Shown here in pieces: positions 11,901-23,223 of a stretch of 64,000 bases of DNA; the stretch's first letter is position 1; each line of letters opens with the position of its first letter. The notes under the pieces were generated by a model that worked only from the letters and a program-made list of their open reading frames with translations, was not told the DNA's origin and ran no database searches. Where the stretch lies: positions 186,001 to 250,000 of the forward strand of contig QEYB01000654.1 of assembly GCA_017562135.1 (NCBI GenBank), in the 5' to 3' direction. The translations under genes were made by a program, and so were the position numbers. The stretch is from Dipylidium caninum. Its lineage: Eukaryota > Platyhelminthes > Cestoda > Cyclophyllidea > Dipylidiidae.

Positions 11901-14900
11901 TCGGTGTTCAAGTTCTACACCTACCTCCGCTCGCATCCCCTCGTACTGCGCCATCTGAAATTGACAGACAAAAGTGGCAAAATCCAGAGCCAACTGCGGG
12001 TTCTGGACAGACGCCTGTACTTCCGCACGGCCTATCACTACAGCACCATCGGCTGTCCTGCCCTCGCGCTGGAAGTCCTCAGCAGACTGCCGCAATTTCA
12101 GCCCTCCAACAATCTTGACGACGTCGGGACAGTTGAAGACGAGTCAACGATCTCCCTGTAAGTCTCGGGCTTTTTTTCCCCTACCACTCAAACAACCTCT
12201 GCGTTCGCTTTACCTCCGTCCGCTTTGTGCCTAGACCGGGGAGGGCGGACGAGGATGAGGAGGAGGACTTTGCCCTGTTTAATCCCAACGCCGATGCCAG
12301 GCACCTCGTTGCTAATGGTGACTTTGAAATAATTTGGAGTGACGAGGAGGAAAAAGAAGACGAAGACGAAGAAGAAGAGGCCGAAATGGACAGTGACGTT
12401 GATAAGATCGTTCAGACGTCTTCCCTGGTCAAACGCAAGATGTCCCACCATGCCTTGGCCAACAATTTAGGTATTTTTTTACTGGTCTTTTTAATTACCT
12501 TCACAAAAGTGTTGACCTCGACTAGTCTTCTCGCCCCCTCGCAGAGTGTCACTTGTAGTTTTTTTATAATTTTTAGGGGTTAACTCATCCTTCGATGCCC
12601 ATAATTGAGCGTCCTCGTGTATTTACAGTCTCTAAGCTGAACTTTCGCTATCAGTTCACTTCTCGCGCCCCGTCAATCCATTCCTTTTCCTTCTCCACTT
12701 TTTACTTTTTGCCTATCATACACACTTCTTCCGTGTGTACCGAACTGGGCGGTTGGGGGGTTAAAGTTAACACGCCACTAAAGTCGTCTCCGGCGATTGC
12801 ACGCAATTTGTACAAAAATCGTCGAAGTTGCTTAGTATGCACGCTCTCTTCCCCCCCCCCCCTGTGTCCACCCTGTCGTGGAAATTGCACTGGCCTTTTC
12901 CCCTCCGTCCTCCCAGGCACCGCCGTCGTGAATGGACCTTCAATTCACCGGCAAATGATGTATCGCGCGTGCATCAGAATCTTCACCGAGGAACTCTGCG
13001 CCATGGTTCTGAGCGCCTCTGTAAGTTTTTCAGTCGAACGAGGCATTTTTAGGCCGAGGGGAATCGTCTGAAGAGGCTCCTTTGGACGTGGATTAAAAAT
13101 GAGATTGTGGTGGTCCAGAAGATTGCGTCTTCCGCCTCGTCTGACCAAAATTTGTGCATATCTCATTGCCATCGTGAGTCCTTCCTCTTCCTCTCCTCCT
13201 TCTCCTTCTCCTTCTCCCTCTTTTTCTTCTCCTTCTTCTTCTTCTGCTTCTTCTGCTTCCTCTTCCTTTTCCTCGCCTCCTTCGCCTCCTTTTCTTCTTC
13301 TTCTCTCTCTCTCTCTCTCTCTTTTTGCCGTGTCTCCACTGACCTCTTCCCCCATTCCACTCCAGTCGAGGCGAATGGCAACGCCGAGTCGCTGCTTCCA
13401 CTCAGTTATCACCACGGACGGGGACATCGCGGGGCTTTCGTCTTAGGCGCAACCGACGAGGCGGAGGCGGAGGCGGAGGGGGAGGGGGAGGCGGAGGAGG
13501 AGTCGGCCGCTCGCCTTCCGCAGACCCCGACAGACCGCGTGGGGACGTGTGACAGTCGCCGCTGCCTGTCACTGCCCGTAGGTGGCTCCTCTTACTCACT
13601 TCACTTGACTGCCCCGCCCGCCCCCCTCGTCGACATCCCCTCGACCGGCAAAAAAAATCTCCTCTCGCTTCGTCAGCTCCTCTCCCTCCTCCTCCTCCCC
13701 CACCGCATAAGCTTCTTGTTCTTTCTGCCACCGTCCAACTACTTTGTGGCTTTCGTAGACGAATATGGAAGTGGTGCAGAGCCTCCTCGCCTTCTGCAGT
13801 CTTCACGGCGAGAGCGGCGTCGACTTGCGTGTTCTTCGGATGGAATTGAGTCAGCTGCTGCTGGACGACCTCGGAGACGCCCTCGCCACGCCGACTGGGC
13901 GGGAGTCTGCTGTCAACTCGGTGCCCCTTCTGAGGAGGATCCTTCAGTCCGGCGCTCCCCTCGCCGTCAGGCCGCTCGTCGCCAGCCCTCTTTCTCTCCT
14001 CAGGGTGAGTCTGTCGCCGTGGCAACTCACGGCAGAGCTTGCAGCGCATCTCCTCCGCTCCGCTCCGCTCCTCTCCGCCTCTGCTCCTCGCATTCCCCGA
14101 GTCGTGGCTACCTTCGCCTCCGCCCACGTCGTGCCTTTCATTCGTGTGTAGAAAAGCGGTCTCCCAGTAGTAGGTCAGACTGGAAGCTTCGAAAGGGGCG
14201 TTTGGGAGCACACAAAAGCCCCATCTTTCACCTTCTACCAACGACTGCGCAAGTCATACCTAAAAGTACTTATCTTGAGAGTGAACAAACAATCTCAAGC
14301 ACTTGATGGCATCATCTCTGCCATTTCATGTCTTTTCTTCGCCTCGAAAAAGTAATTCCTGCTTGCGGAGAAGGCGATAGTCGGTTGGCCGACGAAACGT
14401 GGGGTGGACGCGGAGGAGGCGGAGGAGGCGGAGGAGGCGGTAGAGGCGGTGGAACGTCTCCAGTGCGGAGAGGCGATTTTAATGTGTCGAGGGTAGATGG
14501 AGTCTTCTGTGGTCGTCGATTGAACGGTTGGTAATTTTTGCCTCATGAGTCTCCTCCCGTGGACTCCCTCGCTCTGGCGCTCTCGTCTGATCGTTGCGGA
14601 GACGCAGGAAGGAAGAGTGGATGATCACTCCGTTCTCCTTCCACCACACGGTGGCCGTAACTCCTTTTGTGATGGCATTTCGGCTTAGCAGTGTTTCCTG
14701 CCACTTCTTTATTCGTTCTTGCCTCCTCCCCATTTGCTTGAGCGTTTCCCATTCTCATGCGAAATCCACTTTGCCTTCACCGGAGACAGTCGTGGGAGGC
14801 GAGGGAGGCGGCAAAGACGCGCCCTTCCTCGTGAAACGCTCAGTCGGTCGGTCGGTCGATCCGCGGCAGTTGCTTCATCTGAGTCCGATTTCCTTTTTTT

Positions 14901-17900
14901 CACTGCACGCTTTGGCGTACGAGTGTAAATGTTTTGACAAAAGTCGTAGCCATGTTCACGAGCGGTTCACGGTGTGTGTGTGTGGATCCAGTTCCACAGT
15001 CGACGTCTTTACTTCCCCTGCTTTGATGCAATTTGAACTCGTACATGGGCATCGCGTTGTGCTTCCATCTTGTTTTCGGAAGGAAAGAAAAATTGAATTC
15101 AAACACAGAAACATTTTGCGAAATGAGAAAGCACAATTTCTTTAAAATTTGTAAATAAAAATACCGAGAACACGTGACAATGCCCTCTGTTCAGCTGCGA
15201 CTAAGAGACAGAGTAAACCACAACGCCCGTTTCATAGTTTTCGGTCTGGCTTACTTCAGACTCTGATCAGCGATATCAACGCCAATCTGGTGGAGATGCC
15301 ACCGCCTTACCTGCGCTTCCTTCGCGTCCTCCCCTCCGACCGGCCCCGCCATCCTCGCCCTGCGGCCACCGCCGACGTCAGCAGCGCGGTCCGACGAGTC
15401 GCCCTGCTCCGCAACCTCTGCATGGCGCTCTCCGCCCACATCTTCCAGTGCCTCTCCACCGGCACTTGGTCTGCTCCTCAACAGGGCGACGCGGGATTCG
15501 CCGTTCGTGTTGGCCACTCGGCCACCGACTCCTGTACGTGCAGATTGTTTCCATGCCGAGGATATTCCACTCGAGAGATCCCGTCCATGTGCTGTTGGGT
15601 CTTGTTTGAATGGACGAGTAGAGGCGAATGAGTGGAAGCGCGTTGACCCCGTGTCTTTTTTCTCCTCGCCTCCCCTCCGCAGGTCTACGACTCTCGCAGT
15701 CGCAAAAGCCATTGTTTCCCAACTCGGAGCCACGCGATTGGCCGGGTGAGTTCCCATTCTGTTATTTGTTCCTCCCGCGGATTGGCGTTTCTTTAACGCG
15801 CCAAACCGCGATTTCTGTGTCTGCACCTCTGCTCTGAGTCCCCTCCTGCAGGCATTCCGGGTCTTTTGATGTCCGACGCGAGTAGCTCGGCCGAGGAGCC
15901 GCAACGCTCCCTGTTGGGCGTCATGGGTGAGGCCATGGCCGCTGTCTACGTCGGCCTCTGTGTCTGCGCCCTTCACACTCGCGACAGCTGCGCCCTCTAC
16001 CGCCTCGCCTGCAATTCCCGCCTCGCCGACGCGCTCACGTGGTCGCGCGTGTTTGGCGGAGTCTTTCGACGCAAACCCCTGCGCCCCCCGGTCCCGCCTC
16101 CGCCTCCCCGGCCCTCGCCCTCGCCCTCGCCCTCGCCGCCCGTCCCTCAGCCCAAACGGAGGGGGTATGTTGTTGGTCCACCCACTCCCCCCCCGCTCGG
16201 AGAGGGGATTTCCCCACTCTCCTATCTCCTTCCTCAATTAACATTTTTTTTGAAGTCTAGTGTATATGCACTAATTTACCTCTCCTCCTTCCATAAAGAC
16301 GCGTAAATCGCTAATGTCTGTAGGTTTACAAGAGGTCGACTTAAACGCTATTTCCAAATTATAGTCCGGTAAGCCTACTCCTCTTCCCCGTCTCGACTCA
16401 ACATGAAAATACCTCGGAGTCTAACCTTTGCTTGTTCTCCCCTCCCCTCACTCCTTCAACTTGGTTGAGTGTGAGAATTTACATCCACTGCCACCCTTTG
16501 CCCCCCGCCCCGCCCCGCCCCGCTGCCTCCTCTCTTTGGACACCGCTTCCTCCCCGCTTAGATCGCTTGCCCGGTCAGCGTCGCCCTCGAAGTCAACACC
16601 GCGGACCAGTTCGGCCAATCTCCAAGTGAACCAGCCCGTTCTCCACTCCTCCAGGACGTCTCTCCAATCAGTCTGTAAGACCGCCTCGTCACTCTTTAAA
16701 AGAGCACAGTAGAGGGAAAAAAAACAGTAGTTTTCTCTGACGTCTTCTCTCTGCTCTGCAGCAGTCCACGCGGATGAGTGGTTCCTTCCGCCCCAATGCC
16801 CTCTGACTGCGTGTCTCCTCGAAAAAGTGAGTCCCAATTCTCCCCATTTATTCTTTTCCCTTTAAACCATTTATTCATTAATTAACAAAGAAAATCACCT
16901 TTTCCCGTAAAGTTCCCCTACCGCGTCTGACCGCTTTCCTTCTTACTATTGTTACCCGCCTCGGCCGGGAGAGCGGCGAGGTTTTGAGACGAGGCGGGGG
17001 CGATGGAGGCTCCCCCACTCCAGGAGTTCACTCCTTCCTCCCCGCCTCTTGGCTCTCTCCTTCACTCACCTCCACGAAGCCTGTCCACTTTTTGACACCG
17101 ATGACAGTTGGCATCCTCTCCCTCGTCATTATCCATTGTAGCAGGGTGAATTCTAACAAATCAATCGGTGGGATTTGCCAGTTTGTATTTGAGTGGAAGA
17201 TGCGATTGCGTTGGTAGAATGTCCTTGCGCCTCGTCTCTCTCTCTCTCTCTTTCTCTCGCTTAACCGAATGCTTGTTGCTTGTCAAGTGTTCATCTTCCG
17301 CCTTTCTTTCTTTCCCCCGTCTCCTCGGATTCAGCCTCCGCGTTCGGAGCGGACACCTTCGGAAGGTGACTTTGCTTTCGACAGCGAGGACTCCTCGCCG
17401 CCCTCCGACTACGACGACTACGAGACGGCGATAAGGCGCACTAGAAGCCGGCAAATTAGACGTCCAGCGCAGGCGACGAACACCCGCACTCTCCCCTCGC
17501 CGTCTGCCTTTTCCGTGGACTCGGAGGTGGCCGACGCTCCCAAGGTGCCATTCGCCTCGTGCATCAACGGGCGGGAAGAAGTTTCCCTTTCCCAACGTAG
17601 ACAATATGTTTACTTTTTTTTGTAATCGCAGGATTATGACGAATCACTTCTCCTCCCCGGTTGCGATTTCGAGGTTGTTCACGTGAATCCCGACTTTGAT
17701 GTCGCCGGTTTTGGCAGTGCTGGTGACAACCTCGCGCTTTTGACGACTGAGAGCCGAGACCTCAAACCCGACATTTCCAACGGCGAGGACGACTTCGAGG
17801 CCTCAGCGGCGGCCGACTACCAGTGGTCCGAGGGCTTCAGCTGCGCGTGGCGGATCATGCGACTGGCCTTCACCCAACTCATGGCGCGTCAGTTGACCGA

Positions 17901-20900
17901 CTTGATCAAACTCCTCAATTTTGACAATGAATGTGAGTGTTGCGCCCTCTTCCCCCCCCCTCCCCCCACCGCGGTCCCGCCGACTGGCCACACTGTCGAA
18001 ATTGTGCACTTCTTTCACTTTTTTCTCTCTCTTTGTCGCCAGCTCTGGCGTCCTACGCACCGTCCCTGCTGGAGTGCAAGGAGTTGGTGGACACGTGGGT
18101 CGCCGGGTACACAGTGGCTCTTCGACTTGGCCGCAGGGCGACGAGTGAGCCGGCGCTAGGCATTCCAATTGATTCTATCCCCGAGAAGGACGCCTTCAAG
18201 GGCGATTCGGTGGTCGACCGTCCTTCAAAGTCTGCTAGCAGGGCGTTGAGGCACCTCTTGCATTCCCGCATGTCTCCATTCCAGTAATTTTACCCTGTCC
18301 CTTGCGTTAATTTGCCTCTTTCACGTTTTCATCCGGTGCTTTTCCTCCTAACCCTCCTATTCCAGAACACGCAACCCCTTCTCGCTGCCGGCGAAACGCC
18401 TCTGGTTCTGCCTTATGGGCCAGCCCGGCTTGGGCGAGACCTTCGTGCGTTGGATCTACCGCCTCCAACGGCCAACGCAGCTTTCGCTCAAGCCGATAAA
18501 ATTGGAAGTCCCCAATAAATCTCCTCCTCCCACCGCCATCGCTGCCGCCGCCTCTTCCTCCGCGTTGGCGTCCAAGAGAACCCCGCCTCACGAGCAGGGC
18601 ACCAAACTAGTCGCTAAGTCTAAGGTTATTTGCAAAAAGTGGTGAAAAGTTCACCACCACCCACTTTCTTTTTGCCGAGGCGCTTAACAGGCTCCCGGTG
18701 GCCAACTCAAGTCATCAACCACCCCTCAGCGAACACCATTCGCGGTGTTTTTGTGCTGTGGAAGTTGCCTTTTTTTCTGTTGCCAGCACAACTTCATGCC
18801 ATCGCTATAATTGCTTCTGAATCTTCCCTTTTTGTCGCACCACTTCCACATCTCTTGTTTATCTCCCCTTCCGTGGTCAGCGCTTTAGAAGGGAGGGGGG
18901 TGGAGGGGGAAGGGAGGGAATGGGGGTTCCTGGGGTCCATGAAATGTCGCCGTGCAACTTTAGGAAGCGGACTCGCAGCCCCCTGGAACGGTTGCCACGG
19001 AGAAGTCGACCTCATCGACAGCGCGACACGCCTTCTCCCTGACCCTCGTCCATCGCGAAATGGATCCGCTTTTGTGCATGTGTGTGGACAGGGTAAGTCA
19101 CCCCGCCCGCCTACGCGAGGCCCGCGGTCTCCTCCACGTCGCGTAGCCCACAATGCTCCACTTCTCCTTCTTCTCCTCCTCCTTGTGTGTCCCGCTTAAG
19201 GTCTCTTACCAGTACGCGACTCTGGCGACCCCCAAACAGTTGGTCGAGATTTCCATCTCGAATCTCCTTTCCTTCTCCTCCTCCTCCTCCTCCGAGTGGC
19301 TGCTGGACGAGCTCGAGTCCATGCCCAGGTGAGTCGCACCTCCGCCCTGTCCGACTGACGACAGGCGGTGGTCGTGCTTGAAGCCCTGTTCTTTCAGTCC
19401 ACAGGTGAAATCGCAGCACTGCAGTCTCGAGAGTGACTTCGTCCTCGACTCGGCCGACCAGACGCACGAGTCGGGCGAAACGGAGACACAGGGTTTCCGA
19501 GGCCTCAACGCCCACGTAGTGAGTCCGCCCTCCCTTATACCTCTTGTCACTTCTCATATTTCTTCTTTTTTTAATTATTATTATTATTACTAATCGTCAA
19601 TGTGTCCGACAGTTTCGCGATCTAGTCAACGCTCCGGTCGTTAATTTGTCGGAGCATATTCTGGAAGTCAGTAGAAGAGTCGCACCGACGGTATTTCCCT
19701 GGTTTCTTTCTTTCTTTAATTTTTTTTTTTACTTTTCTTTTCTCTGTTGTTGAGTGCACGAATCCCCCTGTTGTGTTGTGTGAACCGCGATTTTGACATC
19801 TCCGTTAAGGCGCTCCTTTTTTTCTCCCAGGTCCTTCGACGCTCAGTCAGCGGAGTGCAAAAACTCTCGTCCCACCCTCTGGTGCCCTTTTGTAAGGCAT
19901 TCACCCTGTTCTAAGCGCCTTTTCTGTGCAAAATGCTTTCACCTCAAGTGGACCCGTTTTCTTTGCCGGCAATGCAGACCTCTGCGGTACTGCCTCGGGA
20001 TCCGTGCACGTCCTGGAGTGGGGCGCGGAGGAGCCTGTCGTCTCCATGCTGACAAACACGTACACCCTCACGGCGCAGGGTCGTGGCGCCGCCATCTCCG
20101 CCGGGGTGCGGGGAAGCCCGGTCTCAGTACTCCACACGGACAGTTCTGGCAAACGGGTATCCACAGCGTTTTCCCTCATTTCCCTTCCTCTTCCCATGCT
20201 TCCTTTAACTCCATTATATCCTCTTTTTTTTCCCTTAATTCCACCTTCTTCATCTTCAGTTCGGTTGCGGTGATACCACCGGAAATTTCGGTTTGTGGAA
20301 TCTCGACTTCAACGGGACGAGTACTCATCCCTACTTTGTGAGATTCTTTTTTTTTCTTCTTCTTCTAACAATGTAATTGGAAACAATTCAAGAGTATTCA
20401 CTGCCCTCCAGGTCTGTCGTTGCCATGGCAAAGGTGTTCGAGACTTCACCTTTCTTGGAGGTGGTTCCATGGCATTTGTCACTGTCGGTGTTGGCACCTC
20501 GTCTCCTTTCACCGCGGGGAATGCGAATGGATCCGCAGCCGTCAGGACAAACACTCGAGGTGGACAACCAAGCGTAACACAATCGGAGCTGGAGGCAGCC
20601 AATTTGGTCCTGTGGGACGCGCTTTCTCCCTCTGCTCGCGGTGCTGTCATGTGTAAGACGATGTTCATATGACTCCACACCTCTGCGCATCACACCTGGC
20701 GTGTGAACAGGCCACGGGAGGACGGAGAAGGCTGTGAAGATTGTGACTCCTGTGGAGATTTTGTGATTTTTAGCAATTGCTGAACCACCTTTGGACACGG
20801 CATGCACATGTGTGGCCAGCGTCTCTTCGCGGCTGAACGAGAGGCAGATAGCTGTTGGAACAAAGCGTGGCGAGATCGCCATTTTGGACTTGCGACGTCG

Positions 20901-21437
20901 ACCCGCGGTGATTCTCTTCAACCCTTCAGCCCATGAGGGATCCGAGCTACGTTCCATCTCCTGCGACAGTGCAACAGACACCCTCACCACGGCAGGTGCT
21001 GACGGCCTAGTCAAGGTGTGCTCCCCTCCACTCCACCCCATTCCATTCCATTCAAATCATTTAAATTTAGACGAAATAATACGATTTACTTGGGTTATAA
21101 GGTTTGGCGTCTGTCTGAACCGAACCACCTGATGGCTACTTTTCGCTCCAACGGCCTCGGTGTGCACGGCAATCGAGCAGCTACCGCGGCGTCAATAGCT
21201 GCGGCCGCCCTCTTCCGTGGCAATCAGTCAGCGGCTATCGCCGCGGCCAGTCGGCCGGGCATCTCGAAGTTACTGACACTCCCTTCCACCACGACCACTT
21301 TTACCCGAGCAGAGGATGAAATGGAAAGACTCAACCTCCTCACCACCCGTTTCCTCACTTGCGGTGTCGATGGATGTCTGCAGCTCTGCTCCGTAACCCC
21401 CCAACCCGTGCCCATTTGGTTGCCCAAACAATGCTAA
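64..21437 (+). CDS. DMXL2: DmX-like protein (rabconnectin-3 alpha), 5'-partial, many exons
   Basis: Homologue of DMXL1/2 (yeast Rav1), a giant WD-repeat scaffold that promotes V-ATPase assembly on endosomes and synaptic vesicles. The N-terminal ~70 residues lie left of the window. Exons with phases checked: 64–117, 241–481, 955–1091 (WD unit VDCLQVSPDGRF), 20772–21015 and 21102–21437 (stop TAA). Anchors matching the family in order: RFxLEV with HPVDGSLFVW (~2.7–2.86 kb), FECESSGGSDWILED (~5.4–5.5 kb), FHPRQLLEWMNLG (6.54 kb), FVWAFHSEADE (8.18 kb), DPMDSAIFYLALHKP (10.67 kb), LNAFYLLSQHKYMQAAALF (11.04 kb), YLRSIAYWIL (11.7 kb), LLAFCSLHGESG (13.78 kb), KRLWFCLMGQPGLGETF (18.39 kb), then C-terminal WD units to VWRLSEPN (21.1 kb). 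The central block is the Rav1p_C-type region. Introns range from under 100 nt to ~2.3 kb and are pyrimidine-rich; the longest holds a mariner element. Exons are GC-rich. No lesion was found in the exons I read. DMXL1 versus DMXL2 cannot be decided. Confidence 0.93.
8395..8880. repeat. Imperfect (TCC)n polypyrimidine tract in a DMXL intron
   Basis: About 490 bases almost entirely of TCC/TTC/CTC units on the + strand, directly after the exon that ends in CAEKV. The long reading frames across it translate as Ser/Pro/Leu (+) or Glu/Arg/Lys (−) low complexity and are artefacts. Such a strand-asymmetric tract can form triplex DNA and is prone to slippage. Confidence 0.85.
9125..10490 (+). pseudogene. 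Mariner transposase pseudogene
   Basis: Recognisable pieces in order: an N-terminal HTH stretch (TEACKNLSKVSGEGKLS, then SGRSPLVDDDVVENVLE) near 9.13–9.35 kb; a second, partial copy of the same stretch near 9.6–9.73 kb; a piece like the GDE block (ISGDE) at ~9.94 kb; and the conserved WEIPPHPTYSPDLAS at ~10.27–10.31 kb, which carries the third acidic catalytic residue. The second acidic motif (HDN) is not readable. Several stops and frame changes separate the pieces, so no transposase can be made. The family catalyses cut-and-paste transposition through a D,D34D triad. Confidence 0.85.
9195..9997 (+). repeat. Direct duplication within the mariner element (unit ~400 bp)
   Basis: The sequence beginning ATGCTACAGAAGCATGTAAA at 9195 recurs at ~9596. 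The two copies stay alignable through GTTCTGGGCGRTCGCCTTTG, GACGACGATGTTGTTGAGA and GGAGTGGA to GAAAATGGGTT near 9567 and 9997. They differ by many substitutions and small gaps, so the duplication is not recent. It may be two nested or tandem element copies rather than a replication duplication. Confidence 0.8.
13180..13325. repeat. (TCC/TTC)n and (CT)n polypyrimidine tract in a DMXL intron
   Basis: Nearly pure pyrimidines on the + strand, ending in a run of CT dinucleotides just before TTTTTGCCGTGTC. It lies upstream of a GGAGGC-rich purine tract at about 13455–13505. Reading frames through it in any direction are low-complexity and not supported as genes. Confidence 0.75.
14402..14455. repeat. 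(GGAGGC)n simple repeat in a DMXL intron
   Basis: Tandem GGAGGC units, with a single GTAGAGGC variant, inside an intron of about 1.2 kb between the exon ending SPLSLLR (~14.0 kb) and the exon containing SDINANLVEMPPPYL (~15.27 kb). Nothing else recognisable was seen in that intron. Confidence 0.7.
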
Positions 21438-21644
21438 TCGTTTATGCTTTCCTTCACCCATCCTTAACCTCCTTTTCCATGCCCGACTTAGGTGTCGTTG
21501 GTTGTGTGTATGTGATCCTGTAACTGTAACTGATGGTGTTGTCTTTCTAAGAATTTATTTAACCCAATACACGCTATCTCGCTATTGACCGGGTAGCACT
21601 TTTAAAATTGCGCCAGTATAGTGATTGGTTTTCAAAACATTACC

Positions 21645-21658
21645 TTTATTAAAATAAA
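21645..21658. terminator. Overlapping opposite-strand poly(A) signals for DMXL (+) and SEC11 (−)
   Basis: The 14-base segment TTTATTAAAATAAA contains AATAAA on the − strand (21650–21645) and AATAAA on the + strand (21653–21658). The DMXL stop is ~215 nt upstream on the + strand and the SEC11 stop ~55 nt upstream on the − strand. Both transcripts therefore probably end within, or slightly past, the other's 3' UTR. Use of the signals is inferred from position. Confidence 0.65.
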
Positions 21659-21705
21659 GTGGATACAAAACTGGGGAAGCCAACAATGTGATTACCAGCC
21701 CCGAG

Positions 21706-22554
21706 TTATTGCTCCCGAGTAACTAACATGAAAGCCCCCAACGACCCAATCACAGCGTACTAGAAAAAATGTTACTAAGTTCAGAATGAACTTACCTTTA
21801 ACTTGGGGTAATCATTCATTATGATCGTGGCCATGCCAATGTAGGGAAGAAAACTAGAAAATTAAAGGCGGGTGTAAGACAGATTCCATAATTAACAACA
21901 ACCAGAAGTAATAAAAAGGATAACTTAGACAGGAGGGCTTAATCTTGCTAACATTTGCTATCTGGCAAGAAAGTGGACAAAAAAAGCAGTTTGAAGCCGA
22001 CTTACCCTTTCGCTTTCCCCATAACGTGTTTTTCTTCGAGCCAATCTTGTCCCTGAGGATAGAGTGCGCGATCATCCACGGCATTGTTATCACCCTTGGT
22101 CAAAAATTTCACAGTCCCATTGGTCCTATTGAGAGTAAAAGCAACTAAAACTACATCGGACGCCTACGACTGGTGAATGCGTAGAACTCGGTGCACGATT
22201 GGGATTTCCCGGTCATCTATTTTGAAGACGGTGATATCACCAACATTCAGGGGCTCTGACTTAAAATTCGTCAAAAAGAGAAGATCACCCCGATAGAAGG
22301 CCGGCTCCATGCTACCACTAAGAATGTTAAAACCAGCCATGGACTTATCACCTCAGGACAACAACAATTGGACTTGGACTATTCGTTATGATGATGAGGG
22401 ATTTCCAAATCATTAAGGCCGATGAGAGGACCATAGCAAATGTAAGAACTTGGTAAAAAAGCTTGAGGGGTTAAAATATAATAAAATACCTGTCGGCTAT
22501 TCATTCTTTTTAACTCTCCAACTACATCGCAACCGAAGAGCAATGAACCCATCG
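21706..22554 (-). CDS. SEC11: Signal peptidase complex catalytic subunit SEC11, six exons
   Basis: Type I signal peptidase subunit of the ER membrane that cleaves signal peptides during secretion. Exons (− strand): about 22554–22490 (N-terminus, see below), 22461–22352, 22317–22168, 22125–22006, 21853–21796 and 21759–21706. Exon 2 encodes the membrane anchor and SPSPIVVVL; exon 3 has [15 protein letters not shown] with the catalytic Ser and IPIVHRVL with the catalytic His; exon 4 has [10 protein letters not shown] with the conserved Asp residues; exon 5 has [16 protein letters not shown]; the end is [17 protein letters not shown]. The product is ~175–185 aa, against 179 for human SEC11A. Introns 2 and 3 are only 34 and 42 nt, with GT–AG ends. 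The first junction is unclear: reading exon 1 to 22490 gives a family-like N-terminus (MGSL…LKRMN) but joins exon 2 out of phase across 28 nt, while a GT at 22527 gives an in-phase 66-nt intron but a shorter N-terminus. The catalytic core is intact. Confidence 0.92.
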
Positions 22555-22986
22555 CAGCAACGTAACACTGAGGCTGGATTGGCGCGTGTGGACAAAAAAA
22601 TTAACTAGCATCCAATAAAAATGTTTTACGTGGTATCGACTATTACTAGCTCACAGCTGGATAAAATGTCTGCGAGATGTGTGAAATAAAGAAAAGGATT
22701 AAAAGCCTCAGAAAGGAGTAAATATTTTCACCACGGATGTGAAAGGGTCAAAAATATCTCATCGTAAGTATTCGACAGTGAAAATACATATCTAATAAGA
22801 TGAAACACCACAAAAACACAATAGCTTGGAGAAACCTTATTCAGGTATAGTATGTCAGGCTTTCAGAAAAATATTTACTTGTAGAAGAGAGGTAAGGAAA
22901 AATTATATCAAAATAATTATAACTACCAATGGCTGCAAGTTAATAACATAATTTTAAATAATTTTCCAAATTAAAATCACACACTA
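22555..22986. other. AT-rich spacer upstream of SEC11
   Basis: Contains the presumed SEC11 promoter, which fires leftward. No gene, structured RNA or repeat was recognised. Confidence 0.5.
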
Positions 22987-23223
22987 TCATGTTACCTCAG
23001 ATAGTATACTACAAAAGTCAAATGACCCTTCCATACTTCTTTTTTTAATTAATCGTTGTCCGCGGACAGGATAATCCCCGTCTGAAGCGGGTCGACCAAA
23101 GAGGGTGCGTTCTGTGCGCTTGGGTTTCATCTCCTTATTCAAACGCTTATATTTTTTATCAGCGAAAATCTTGGGCGCCAATGTAGGGCGAGTCGCTTTG
23201 GTTAATGAATTATGTGGAATCAA
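22987..23223 (-). other. Unexplained basic open frame, possible single exon
   Basis: An open − strand frame of ~78 codons without an ATG near its 5' side, in otherwise stop-rich AT-rich DNA. The product is basic (KKYKRLNKEMKPKRTERT) and ends near SMEGSFDFCSILSE, where a GAG|GTAACA donor-like site follows at ~22993. A tract of LFG, a basic linker and FDF loosely resembles the kinase-inhibitory domain of p21/p27 proteins. I found no convincing partner exons, so it may be chance. Function unknown. Confidence 0.25.

Noticed and set aside
13402..14241. 279-codon − strand open frame
   Set aside because: It lies antisense to DMXL exons (LLAFCSLHGESG and neighbours) and includes a poly-proline run from a GGAGGC repeat; it is a shadow of GC-rich coding DNA.
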